In this document: positions 1-8,100 of the stretch, piece after piece | Layout of the letters: each line of letters begins with the position of its first letter | Position numbering within the stretch: the stretch's first letter is position 1 | Position numbers and translations under genes: made by a program | Source of the DNA: an uncultured Microcaldota archaeon | Lineage (GTDB): Archaea > Micrarchaeota > Micrarchaeia > Anstonellales > Bilamarchaeaceae | NCBI GenBank assembly: GCA_903835325.1 | Contig: CAILMU010000072.1 | Location: 1 to 23,773, forward strand | Length of the DNA stretch: 23,773 bases | Reading direction: 5' to 3' | Notes under the pieces: model-generated | Databases searched by the model: none | What the model saw: only the letters and a program-made list of their open reading frames with translations | Told to the model about the DNA's origin: nothing

Positions 1-989
1 ACGGCGGGGACGAGCTGAGCGCATCCGGGACTGCGTATTGCGTCTTCAGGCAGCACCCGGAGCTCGGCATCATCGGCGCCATCGGGGATATGATGACTCC
101 GCTTCGTGGGATGAACAGGTGGGTCCTTGAAGAAGGCGTGAAATCCGGGGACATCGCCATCGAGAACGACCTTCGCCTCTATGGAAGGTACTGCCGGCCC
201 CTTGTGCAATTCCTGGCATATTGCGACGACCCGTATATCCCCGGGATATCGTACAAGGAAGAGAAAGCCATCGAGCTCCTTCTTGAACTGCGCATCCCGC
301 TCGAGAAGAAGGACGGGACGAAACGGATGTACGCTGATCTGGACCGCGAAGAGAAGACGAAGCTCGTGAGCGCGCTGGTGCGCCTGCTTTCCGGCGCGAA
401 CCGCAAGTCGGTCGAGCTTGTCGGCGAGAGCTATATCCTGCCGAAACGTCCAAAAGATGAGACGTTCGAAGCCAACGAGTTCAGCACATTATTGAATGCC
501 TGCGGAAGGCACGGCAGGCCGGATATCGGGGTGGGGGTTTGCCTCGGAGATGAGAAGGCGTACCAGGAGGCGCAGGCATTGCTCGCCCTGCACCGCAAGA
601 TGCTCCGGGACGGCGTAACGTTTGCGGCATCATCCATCCAGGACATGGGGCCATTCTATTTCCTCGACGGACGAGGGGTCATCGATGAAGGCATCATCGG
701 CGTGGTCTGCGGAATGGTGATGCAGCAGGGATGGGCAAAACCCCTGATAGGAGTAGCGCTTGGCGATAATGGGATGATCAAAACTTCAGGGCGCAGCCCC
801 AGGACGCTTGTGAACAAGGGATTGAACCTCGGGCTGATGATGAAGGAATGCTCAGGGAAAGTCGGCGGAGTCGGAGGGGGGCACAGGATAGCCGCCGGAA
901 GCTCGATTCCGAAAGACAAGCTGGATGCGTTCCTCCTCGAAGCTGGCAGGTCTATCGGTCCGGTTATCGGGTATAAAATGGATGCCTGA
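1..989 (+). CDS. DHH/DHHA1-family (archaeal RecJ-like) single-strand exonuclease, C-terminal part; 5' end outside window
   Basis: The reading frame is open from base 3 at the left edge to the TGA at 987-989, giving 328 visible residues; the true start lies upstream, so the ATGs at 90 and 93 are internal. The first visible residues (ASGTAYCVFRQ, then GAIGDM) resemble the end of a DHH phosphoesterase domain. Near the C-terminus, SGRSPRTLVNKGLNLG is followed by GGVGGGHRIAAGSSIPK; GGGHRIAAG is encoded at 873-899. GGH..AAG is the hallmark of the DHHA1 substrate-binding domain, and this layout is typical of archaeal RecJ homologues. Family members use two metal ions to degrade single-stranded nucleic acid; some archaeal members (GAN) associate with the replisome protein GINS. 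The catalytic DHH motif should lie in the missing N-terminal part. The family is clear; whether it is GAN or a paralogue cannot be told. Confidence 0.88.
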   Translation, partial: GGDELSASGTAYCVFRQHPELGIIGAIGDMMTPLRGMNRWVLEEGVKSGDIAIENDLRLYGRYCRPLVQFLAYCDDPYIPGISYKEEKAIELLLELRIPLEKKDGTKRMYADLDREEKTKLVSALVRLLSGANRKSVELVGESYILPKRPKDETFEANEFSTLLNACGRHGRPDIGVGVCLGDEKAYQEAQALLALHRKMLRDGVTFAASSIQDMGPFYFLDGRGVIDEGIIGVVCGMVMQQGWAKPLIGVALGDNGMIKTSGRSPRTLVNKGLNLGLMMKECSGKVGGVGGGHRIAAGSSIPKDKLDAFLLEAGRSIGPVIGYKMDA

Positions 990-1030
990 CGGGATGGATT
1001 CTGGCAATAGACGTACCCCTTACCCCAAGA

Positions 1031-1038
1031 TTTAAATA
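1031..1038 (+). promoter_or_regulatory. Archaeal TATA box for the 1062 gene
   Basis: TTTAAATA lies in an otherwise GC-richer gap. Its centre is about 27 bases before the ATG at 1062, so the predicted transcript start falls at or next to the start codon, giving a leaderless mRNA. No Shine-Dalgarno-like sequence precedes the ATG. Confidence 0.75.
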
Positions 1039-1061
1039 CATAACCCTAGACCTGACTTTAG

Positions 1062-2300
1062 ATGAAGACCCTCAATTGTAAAACTGAGGCCAGGCGCATC
1101 GAGGCGGATGCCCTGAAGGAAAGGAGACCGAGGCTAGCCCTAGTCTTGCCTCTAACGGAAGGCTTCACGAAATCCACGAAACCAGTGGAGAACCATGAAC
1201 CGGAGAAGAAGAAATCGCTTTACCGCAGCGCGGGGAAGGGGAGCAGGTCCAAGGTGTTCATAAGCTCGCATTCGCTGCTGCGAGGATTCTATTACTGCAA
1301 GAGCGCCAGGGGAAAAGGCTTCATGGACGCTGAGAGGGCGGCAAGCGGGTTCAAGTGGAACTGGTACATGCACCACCACAAGACCACGCCGAAAGTCGTG
1401 CTCGAATGGCTGAAAGAGCACCACCAGAGCTTTGTTTCGGCCCAAACCCACCACGCGACGAATTGGTGGAGGGAGAAGGGAGCGCATCTCCATGGACACG
1501 CTGGCAATCATACCGCAGAATCATCTAACGGAAGAATCGATTACCGCATCGGACCGAATGCATGGAACCATAATCATAGCTGGGAATCGTCCGGCTCGAT
1601 TCACAACTATCAGCACACAATTCACCAAAACGCCTCGTTCGCGCCAATCGCGAATGATAATCGCGCATCCGGAGGGAATGAAGGATTGAACCTCTATCCA
1701 GGGGCATGGACGCATGGCGACCCGCGCTCAAGCATCCAGCATTTGAATCATTTGGACTATCCGCACAGTGGGATAGCAAATACCAACCACTCTCCCGCAA
1801 CCCAAACCCAAAATACCAATACGAGCGATATCTCGTTTTCAAGCGCGACTGTTCCGCAATCCGTTCCGTTCTTGATTATTTCCGCGCCATTGTTTTTCGG
1901 GGATGCGGGAATGAACGCATCGAACGATAATGATGGAGGGAATGCTTCCGGTAATGCCAGCTCCGCGACCAGAAAAAACAATCCCATCCCGAATGTCTCC
2001 AACGGAGCAGATATTTTTGTTTTAAGTGGCGGTCCAACCACGAGCAATAGCGAGGCTATTCCGACGCAACAACCAGGAAATAAAAAATCGGGCGGAACGG
2101 ATGCGAGGGATTCGGGGGTCTGTCCTAAGGCCGGCGATACGAACAATCCCGCAGTCTCCACTCGCCAGGAAAATCCAGGTTCATCTTCGCACTCTAGCCT
2201 GAAGATCTACAAGTTCAAGCCCCGAGGCTACATGAGCAGCTTCCAGAAGAGGGTTACGCAACTGAAAGTCGCGCAGGGTGCGGCTGGTTTACCGCAATAA
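1062..2300 (+). CDS. Orphan protein with His-rich middle and Asn/Ser/Gly-rich low-complexity region (412 aa)
   Basis: I do not recognise the family. Residues 1-140 are basic and look partly folded (KSLYRSAGKGSRSKVFISSH, FKWNWYMHHHK, VVLEWLKEHH). Residues about 104-186 are His-rich (HHH at 104-106, HLHGH at 142-146, NHNHSW at 169-174), which could bind metal. Residues about 149-375 are Asn/Ser/Gly/Thr-rich and probably disordered. Nine N-X-S/T sequons occur, all between residues 149 and 313, yet there is no N-terminal signal peptide. One short hydrophobic run, SVPFLIISAPLFF, sits at 267-279. The C-terminus (KIYKFKPRGYMSSFQKR) is basic again. The gene has its own TATA element and a leaderless start. 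It converges with the gene at 2333-3037, which lies 32 bases away. Coding is supported by the uninterrupted 1.2-kb frame and the promoter; the function is unknown. Confidence 0.72.
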   Translation: MKTLNCKTEARRIEADALKERRPRLALVLPLTEGFTKSTKPVENHEPEKKKSLYRSAGKGSRSKVFISSHSLLRGFYYCKSARGKGFMDAERAASGFKWNWYMHHHKTTPKVVLEWLKEHHQSFVSAQTHHATNWWREKGAHLHGHAGNHTAESSNGRIDYRIGPNAWNHNHSWESSGSIHNYQHTIHQNASFAPIANDNRASGGNEGLNLYPGAWTHGDPRSSIQHLNHLDYPHSGIANTNHSPATQTQNTNTSDISFSSATVPQSVPFLIISAPLFFGDAGMNASNDNDGGNASGNASSATRKNNPIPNVSNGADIFVLSGGPTTSNSEAIPTQQPGNKKSGGTDARDSGVCPKAGDTNNPAVSTRQENPGSSSHSSLKIYKFKPRGYMSSFQKRVTQLKVAQGAAGLPQ

Positions 2301-2322
2301 TTAAATAGGTACGAACAGGCTG

Positions 2323-2330
2323 TTTTTCTT
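2323..2330 (+). terminator. Oligo-T terminator after the 1062 gene
   Basis: TTTTTCTT lies 23 bases after the stop codon in the 32-base gap between convergent genes. Archaeal RNA polymerase commonly terminates at such T-rich tracts without a hairpin. No convincing stem precedes it. Confidence 0.5.
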
Positions 2331-2332
2331 AG

Positions 2333-3037
2333 TTAGTCCGCCGCGTTGCTGATTCCAGGCCCTGATTTATCTTTCAACCCGACCCTGCTCAACCCGTACA
2401 TCATGCCTGCGTTGAAAAGCCTTACCATGTTGCCGTAGATGCCAGTCAGGCCGATCATGATGCGGGATTCCGTGTCCGTCGGGTAGTGCGTTATCGCTTT
2501 GTAGGCGAATTCCACCGCGCCAGCGACATATGGCGTCAATAAGGTCCCTGCGCCATCCGGCGTCATCTTTATCTTCTTCCAGAGCTGCTGCTCTACGTAG
2601 ATGCGGATGGCGGATATTGTCAATTCGAGCGGTATGATGATGGATGCCACAGGCTCTTTCCAGTTTTGCGGTATCAAATGCGCGACCATGCCGACGATGC
2701 TCATAGCGAGCGATGAAGCGTTTCCCCACGCCTCTTTTGCTGAAAACGAGAGCTTCGTGTCCTGCGAGCTCACTCCGTAAGAAGCTGCGGTCACCTGGTA
2801 TATCGCAGTGGATGCGACCACACGGAGGCCGTCCATCCCGAGGCCTTTCAGGAGTTTTTTCCTCTCTTCCTTCTTGATTTCAGGATGCGCTTTCATAAGC
2901 TCCTTGTCCTTGACCGCTTCGTGGTATCTCATGTAGGTCTGGACAGCATTCGGAAGGAGATTGGCTTTCGCCCATTCCTTGGTGCTCGTTTTCATCCTTG
3001 AGTATGCGGTTCCCTGCCTGGATGGATTGTCGTTCAT
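2333..3037 (-). CDS. Orphan protein with several hydrophobic/amphipathic helices, possibly membrane-associated (234 aa)
   Basis: No family is recognised. The N-terminal 65 residues are charged and helical (HPEIKKEERKKLLKGLG at 51-67). Hydrophobic stretches follow at about 70-89 (LRVVASTAIYQVTAASYGV), 107-122 (SSLAMSIVGMVAHLI), 129-148 (VASIIIPLELTISAIRIYV) and 192-215 (RIMIGLTGIYGNMV). The pattern fits three to five membrane or buried helices; some carry charges, so a membrane location is not certain. The ATG at 3037 has TTTTTAAA on the minus strand centred about 27 bases upstream, which supports a leaderless start there. The gene is read toward the 1062-2300 gene and away from the next minus-strand gene. 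The 98 bases behind it (3038-3135) hold only its promoter and the tail of the neighbouring gene's transcript. Confidence 0.72.
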   Translation of the reverse strand: MNDNPSRQGTAYSRMKTSTKEWAKANLLPNAVQTYMRYHEAVKDKELMKAHPEIKKEERKKLLKGLGMDGLRVVASTAIYQVTAASYGVSSQDTKLSFSAKEAWGNASSLAMSIVGMVAHLIPQNWKEPVASIIIPLELTISAIRIYVEQQLWKKIKMTPDGAGTLLTPYVAGAVEFAYKAITHYPTDTESRIMIGLTGIYGNMVRLFNAGMMYGLSRVGLKDKSGPGISNAAD

Positions 3038-3060
3038 GGATATTCTTATGCCGGATAATG

Positions 3061-3068
3061 TTTAAAAA
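3061..3068 (-). promoter_or_regulatory. TATA box for the 2333-3037 gene (may also stop the upstream transcript)
   Basis: The minus strand reads CTTTTTAAAC. TTTTTAAA is centred about 27 bases before the ATG at 3037. The same T-run lies about 70 bases past the stop of the 3136-3762 gene, so it could also help terminate that transcript. Confidence 0.65.
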
Positions 3069-3135
3069 GAGTGTCGTTAAGGATAAATTTGTGGGGGAAT
3101 ATTCGATTGCGATTCGAAGCGCAGAATCGGACAGA

Positions 3136-3762
3136 TCACCATTTCTTGGGCAATCCGTTGCGCTCGTTGATCAATCTCGCCACTTCGGGCGCTTTCAGGG
3201 TCCCGGCCTCAGAAGGCTCGAGCGCCTGGTCTCCAAGGCCGCAGGCGGCGAGCATGGCCTTGAAGGGCGCTTCGAATCTTTCGTAATCGTCGAGGATGCT
3301 TTTGGCGGTCTTCGAGAAATAGGAATCATCGAATAATTCGGATGCCTCCCTTACAACGCAGTCCAATGCGCCCGAAAAAGCCGGATCGTCAAGCGCTGCG
3401 CTCAACTGCATGGTTTTTTCCATCGTCTCCATCACGTACATAGCGAAACCGATGCGGGCGTATCGGAGGTCGAGCGAAAATACCATCTCATGCTGAGACT
3501 CGGCCCCCCCTTTGGCGTAGAAATGCGCGAAATCATCTATCTCCCGGCCCAACCTCTGCCTCAATTCGAGAAGGAAGATCACGCTGCTGGGCGGGCCCTT
3601 GATGAATGGCGCCCTTGAGAAGGCTTCTTCCGGCCGGCCCTGCCCCTCGGTCAGGGGATCTTCGCAGATAGATGCTGCGCCGGGTGTTTGCCTGATATGT
3701 CCGGCCACCGCCTTCTGGGCGCGCCGGGTGCGGGCCTCATCCAGATTAATCAATTTCGCCAC
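3136..3762 (-). CDS. Orphan helical protein, paralogue of the upstream neighbour (208 aa, GTG start)
   Basis: No known family is recognised. The frame extends back to an ATG at 3819, but I place the start at the GTG at 3762: a TTTATAAA element at 3785-3792 is centred about 26 bases before it, and the product then begins MAKLINLDEARTRRAQ, a clean N-terminus. The discarded 19-residue stretch would have to encode the TATA box itself. The protein is mostly helical and acidic, with no signal peptide. Residues about 95-175 align by eye with about 157-232 of the neighbouring 268-aa protein; DSYFSKT at 146-152 corresponds to RDYFRKT there, and both continue with a charged helix and then a P-F-x-A-(M/L) segment. 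The alternative is a translationally coupled ATG at 3819 that overlaps the upstream TGA by four bases. Confidence 0.72.
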   Translation of the reverse strand: MAKLINLDEARTRRAQKAVAGHIRQTPGAASICEDPLTEGQGRPEEAFSRAPFIKGPPSSVIFLLELRQRLGREIDDFAHFYAKGGAESQHEMVFSLDLRYARIGFAMYVMETMEKTMQLSAALDDPAFSGALDCVVREASELFDDSYFSKTAKSILDDYERFEAPFKAMLAACGLGDQALEPSEAGTLKAPEVARLINERNGLPKKW

Positions 3763-3784
3763 ACTAGGTATTTGCGGAAATAAG

Positions 3785-3792
3785 TTTATAAA
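3785..3792 (-). promoter_or_regulatory. TATA box deciding the GTG start at 3762
   Basis: TTTATAAA reads the same on both strands and lies between the two tandem minus-strand genes. Its centre is about 26 bases from the GTG at 3762, the spacing seen at the other leaderless genes here. It implies that the downstream gene can be transcribed separately from its neighbour. Confidence 0.7.
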
Positions 3793-3815
3793 AGCCCTGC
3801 AAGGCGCTTGGCGCA

Positions 3816-4622
3816 TCATTTGCCTTGGGATCGCTCATCCAAAATCTTCTTGCGGATGTCGTGGATAAGGCCGACCGCACGCGGCTTGGCAGCTTGGGCG
3901 CCCTGATCGATAGGGAGTATAGGAAGGCTTACGAGCTGGGATAGGGCCACGAACCTAGGCTCGGCATCGAGATAGGCCCGGACGTTCTCGCGGTTCGTCT
4001 TCCGGAAATAATCCCTGTCCCCGATGACGCTGGATGACATCCAGTCGCGCACATTCTTGCATAAGGAGAAGACCCCGATCCGGTTCTCGCGCAGGGCGGC
4101 TTCGTTGAGCTGGATGACCGTACCCATCAAATGGATGAAGATGTACTCGTTCCTGAAGCGGTTGTGGAGGCGCTCTGAAGCTGTATCGTAATCCTCTTCC
4201 TGGAAGGACTGACGGATCTCTTTCTCGTACCGTTCCATCGCGGCCTTGCGGAAAGACCGGAGCGCATCGCTCTCTCTTCCTGCTTGAACAGAGCTCGCTT
4301 GTTCTGGCACGCCTTGAGCTGCGGAGACGAAAAGATGCACCTCATCCTGGAAATCAGCCGAATAATTCGGGTAGCCAGGCTCGGCGCTCAACCCTTCGGA
4401 TGCGGAACCAGATTTGTTCATGGCGGAAAGATTTTTATTCTGGAGATTGACAGCGCTGTCTTTAGCGGAATCGGTTATGGATGGGTCGCCCCGTTTGTCT
4501 TCAGCGGCAGGCCCTCGCGCATTCCTTTTTCTCTTGGCTGCCAGGCGTGCCATGCGCTCGAGGCCAATCGGAATTTTCCGGATGTTGTTATGCGCAGAGT
4601 CAGCGGCTCTTTTCTCGACCAT
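3816..4622 (-). CDS. Orphan helical protein, paralogue of the downstream neighbour (268 aa)
   Basis: No known family is recognised. The frame is open back to 4763, but I start it at the ATG at 4622 (MVEKRAADSAHNNIRK): an ATATTTATT element is centred about 27 bases upstream on the minus strand, and the 47 extra codons would cover the divergent promoter. The N-terminal 35 residues are very basic (ARLAAKRKRNARG), residues about 40-120 are Ser/Asp/Asn-rich and probably disordered, and the rest is helical (RYEKEIRQSFQEEDYDTASE at 131-150). RDYFRKT at 203-209 and EPRFVAL at 221-227 align with the 208-aa neighbour. Its TGA at 3816-3818 lies 53 bases before the GTG chosen for that gene. The basic tail could bind nucleic acid, but this is only a guess. 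Confidence 0.72.
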   Translation of the reverse strand: MVEKRAADSAHNNIRKIPIGLERMARLAAKRKRNARGPAAEDKRGDPSITDSAKDSAVNLQNKNLSAMNKSGSASEGLSAEPGYPNYSADFQDEVHLFVSAAQGVPEQASSVQAGRESDALRSFRKAAMERYEKEIRQSFQEEDYDTASERLHNRFRNEYIFIHLMGTVIQLNEAALRENRIGVFSLCKNVRDWMSSSVIGDRDYFRKTNRENVRAYLDAEPRFVALSQLVSLPILPIDQGAQAAKPRAVGLIHDIRKKILDERSQGK

Positions 4623-4644
4623 GCTGTGACTTGGCCCTGCGGGG

Positions 4645-4653
4645 AATAAATAT
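4645..4653 (-). promoter_or_regulatory. TATA box for the 3816-4622 gene
   Basis: The minus strand reads ATATTTATT, centred about 27 bases before the ATG at 4622. It sits in the 78-base divergent gap shared with the operon of the giant gene. Confidence 0.68.
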
Positions 4654-4671
4654 GTTTTGATTGAACCGAGG

Positions 4672-4678
4672 AAAAATA
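4672..4678 (+). promoter_or_regulatory. Weak TATA-like element for the operon of the giant gene
   Basis: AAAAATA is centred about 26 bases before the ATG at 4701, the correct spacing for a leaderless transcript, but it is a poor TATA match. A second AT-rich stretch at 4794-4805 is too close to the ATG at 4815 to serve as a leaderless promoter for it. Confidence 0.4.
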
Positions 4679-4700
4679 CGGATGGACACGGGCCAGTACA

Positions 4701-5177
4701 ATGCAGCCGGATCGGCCCGGAAGGGCAGGGCTGGAAAACCAGAACCCCATGCTGCCGGACCATCCGCCATATTCCACGCCTGAGGGCAAGCGCATATTAA
4801 TATTAGGAGCGGGTATGTTGGATAACAATATCCAAAGGTGTTCGGTGATGGTGCGAAACGTCCTCAAGATGTCCGAAAAAGGCGGCGGACCGGCAGGATA
4901 CACACAGGCTGATATCGAAGGGATGGAGAAAGAAGCTCTCGAGAAAGCCAACAAGGCGATCGGCTCTATCGAGAACGCGATGGCAGTCTGGAACTCCACA
5001 AAGGAGAAGCCGGCGGACTTATCCTTCCGCATGGACAGGCTGAAGCACGTCTATGAGACCCTGACATCCTGGGAGAAGAAGGCGCTGCTGGGGATGTCCA
5101 GGCCCGAGGATTTGACAGCGAAAGTCGAGAGGCTGCGTGAATTCAGCGATATCTGCTACTCGCTCAACAGAGGTTAA
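4701..5177 (+). CDS. Small helical orphan protein in operon with the giant gene (158 aa)
   Basis: No family is recognised. The first ~30 residues are Pro-rich and probably flexible; RILILGAGM (31-39) could be one strand. Residues about 40-156 look helical and charged (ADIEGMEKEALEKANKAIGS, LTAKVERLREF), with no signal peptide or membrane segment. The start is uncertain. The ATG at 4701 fits a leaderless transcript from the weak TATA at 4672-4678. The ATG at 4815 (Met39) has an AGGAG at 4805-4809, five bases upstream, and would give a 120-residue protein. The stop codon is only 7 bases before the ATG of the giant gene, so co-transcription is very likely; a partner or regulator role for the giant protein is a reasonable guess. 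Confidence 0.7.
   Translation: MQPDRPGRAGLENQNPMLPDHPPYSTPEGKRILILGAGMLDNNIQRCSVMVRNVLKMSEKGGGPAGYTQADIEGMEKEALEKANKAIGSIENAMAVWNSTKEKPADLSFRMDRLKHVYETLTSWEKKALLGMSRPEDLTAKVERLREFSDICYSLNRG
5170..5174 (+). promoter_or_regulatory. Shine-Dalgarno-like site deciding the giant gene's start
   Basis: GAGGT lies 10 bases before the ATG at 5185 and overlaps the last codons of the upstream gene. It favours 5185 over the ATG at 5137, which would overlap the upstream gene by 41 bases and has no good site. The leaderless genes of the window lack such a site, as expected for a gene inside an operon. Confidence 0.55.
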
Positions 5178-5184
5178 ATCGAAG

Positions 5185-8100
5185 ATGGCTCCGGCGACCA
5201 AGGAAGCAGGCGGAACGAAACCTACGATATCACAGACAGAGCAGGCGCTCAGGGAGCTCGTGCCGCTGCCTGGCTTCCAGCCCGCACGGCCGCGCGAAGG
5301 GGCCGGCCCATCCGAATATGAGGCAGCGCGCAAGGCCATCGGGGCAGCCGAAAGGGATATCGATGCCCTGTCGCAATCAAGGGCCGCCAAAGACCCGGGG
5401 CTTATAAGCCAGCAGCAGTGGAAGGCGAGGTTTTCATCCGACGTCGAACCGCTTGCGAAATCGCTTGAGAACCTGGGGAAGGAGAATATCGGGAACGGAC
5501 CGAAAACCTATTCTGCGAATACCAAAATCGTTCTCGCGAAGCTGGAGGGGGCCCAGGAGAGGCTTGGCGAAGCGAAAAACGAAACCGAGATCCAAGAAGC
5601 TAAGAAGATGCTAGATGGGGCCAGGGCAGATTACGAGCGGCTCATCGAAGTGCGGGACATGATGAGGCTGGCGAAAACCGAGAACAAGCAATGGCTGGCA
5701 GAGGCGCTGACCGCATCCCTCGATAAGATGGCGACAGGCGCCGGCAAGATGGATGATGCACGATACCAGCGCGGGGTTATGATAGAGGAAGCGGCCGCGC
5801 TCTATATCCACCGTTCGCGCATGGTCGGAGGCAAAGCGAACCAGGAGGTGGATGCTGTCCTGCAAGGCTCGATAGCAGTATTGTCTTCGGAAAAATCCAA
5901 ACCGAAGGATGTCGATGACGCATCAGACATGATAAAGCGTTTCAGAGGCGCTGCAATCGCCGACATGGGGCGCGTCAACGATACATTTGGAGCCTCGACG
6001 CTGGAGATAGACCGGATATTGGGGGAGCAGGCATCTATGCAACTGGCCCCCCAGGCGAGGGCGCTGCTCGCGGATATCCACAAGATGCAGGACAGGCTCA
6101 AAGACCCGGCCCGCGCCGCGGTCGATGTGCGCGATGACGAGATAGCAGGTATCGCAAAGCGCGTGATGGAGCTCCAGCGCATGTCCGGGGACCTTGCGGA
6201 GATAGATAACCCGGCTATCCGGACCGGAGTAGGCAAGGCTTATGGAGCCGCACTCGATGCATTGGCAAGCGGCGATGCCGCAGGCTACAGCATACTGCTT
6301 ACGGCTGCGGCGCAGCTGAGAGGTGCCGACCAGCAATACGCCTCCAAGCTCTCAGCCGCGATAGATGCGCTTGCAAAAGCCCCTGAATCAGGAAAGGAAG
6401 AGCATGAGCAGAAAATCCTTTCAGTGATTGCTGATTCGCTTTCAAAACAGCTTGCCTCCGCGGCAAATTCATCCAAGGGGGCAAGCGGAGAGGTGCTCAA
6501 AGGCATCCAGAAGGATTTCGATGCGCGCTCCAAGAAGCCGGGCGAGCTGACTCCCGATGATATATCCAAGGCGATTGCTGCGCTCGATATATCGAAAAGC
6601 ATGTATCAGAGGCTCTCACGTGCGAAGATGGCATCCCCTGAAGCCGCGCAGAGCGCCGAATCCATGTATGTGCTTGGCCTGGATGAACTGAGAAAAAGGG
6701 ATGGGGATGTCGGCAGGGCTTTGGCCCACACCATGCTTGCGGAGAAATACCTCGAGACGGGCGATAGCGCAAAGAGGGACGACATTAAGAGGCTGGATCA
6801 GCGGCTCGATGCCGCAGAAGGTGCGCAGGGATTCAGGGATGCGTACGCGGTTTTCGATGCCTGGAACAGGCTCGATTCACGGGTGTCGGCCCTGAAGGAA
6901 TCATCAAGAACCCTGTCCGCGGCCGGAAAGGCCACGCTCGCCCTAGCCATCAAGGAACTTGAATCGATGGAGCACAGCCTCGCTGGAAGCGGCGAACTCA
7001 TCGGCACCAAGGAAGCCGAGACTGATATCGCGGCGATGAGAAGCCGGATGGGTAACGATGAGAATCTGGCCAAATCGATCAAGAATCAGGCGCAAGCCAG
7101 CGGCAGGAGCGAAGATAGCATAGTAGCTGAGAGAGCGAAATTGCAGCGCCGCGACACGCTGATTCAGTTAGGCAATGGGATCGTTTCAGCATACAGATCG
7201 GCTCCGGCCCAGAGCCAGGCCGGGCTGGGCGAACTGTACGGCTTTTCGTATAGCGCCTTGGGATCCGGAGATTACCGCAAAGCGGATGATTTTGCCACAG
7301 CAGCCGATGCGTATTCGCATTCGGGCAGCGATAAGGACAGGAAGGGCCTGCTCTCAGCCATGAGCTCGTATCATGAGGGGAAGATAGCGCCTGACCAGGC
7401 AAGCGAACTGATCAGCATATACGCAGCCAAGAACGATTCGCGCAAGACGATAAGCGACAAGGAGCTCCTCGCGACGGTTACCCGGTACCAGGACCTCGCC
7501 ATCAGAGCAGCGCTGAATGGCGATGTGAAGGGAGCGCAGTACGTCGAGCTTTGCTCGAGAGTATATTCGATGTGGGGAGCGTTCCCTGAAAAAAAGCTCG
7601 ACAAAGACCAGGCGCTCGAGCGCCGTTCATCGATGCAGGCCGTAGAGCAGGAACTCGGTGAGAAAGGCGGGATAGGGGTTGGGATAGCATCAGGAAAAAC
7701 GATCTTCGAATCCATGGGAGGGGTGGAGATATTCGCGTCGAAGCAGTATGACATCCTCGCTTTCGGAGTCCGGGCTGAAGACGTCCGTTTCGCAATACAG
7801 GCAAGATCGGAGTTCGGGGCGACTGAACCAGAGAAGAAGAGATTCGCCGACAGATGGAAGCTGGCGCATGACAAGATGAATGCGAAGGCCGCAATCCTGG
7901 CGAAAGCCGGGAACAGCGAAGCGGCGGAGTACTATGGCATCCACGCGCAGGCTGCGGATTTCACATTCGCGCAGGGGGCGGTAAGTGCCGCGAACGCGCT
8001 GCGCATGGAAGGAAGCGCACAGTTGCGCAAAGCAATGGAGATACGCAAGAGGGCCGAAGCAGCGGTGATAAAAGCCGACACGCTCAGGCTGAGCAAGAAT

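Noticed and set aside
3110..3129. Inverted repeat CGATTC...GAATCG just past the 3136-3762 stop
   Set aside because: The stem is only six base pairs with an eight-base loop and no T-run directly after it; such matches occur by chance.
2998..3336. Plus-strand open frame of 112 codons
   Set aside because: It runs antisense across two better supported minus-strand genes and their promoter, with no TATA element or ribosome site of its own.
4623..4763. N-terminal extension of the 3816-4622 gene back to ATG 4763
   Set aside because: The extension would run across the divergent promoter and the start of the operon, and the product contains composition unlike the rest (Cys/Pro-rich). The ATATTTATT element points to 4622.
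5137..5184. ATG at 5137 as the start of the giant gene
   Set aside because: It would overlap the upstream gene by 41 bases and lacks a convincing ribosome site; ATG 5185 lies just after the upstream stop and has GAGGT at 10 bases.
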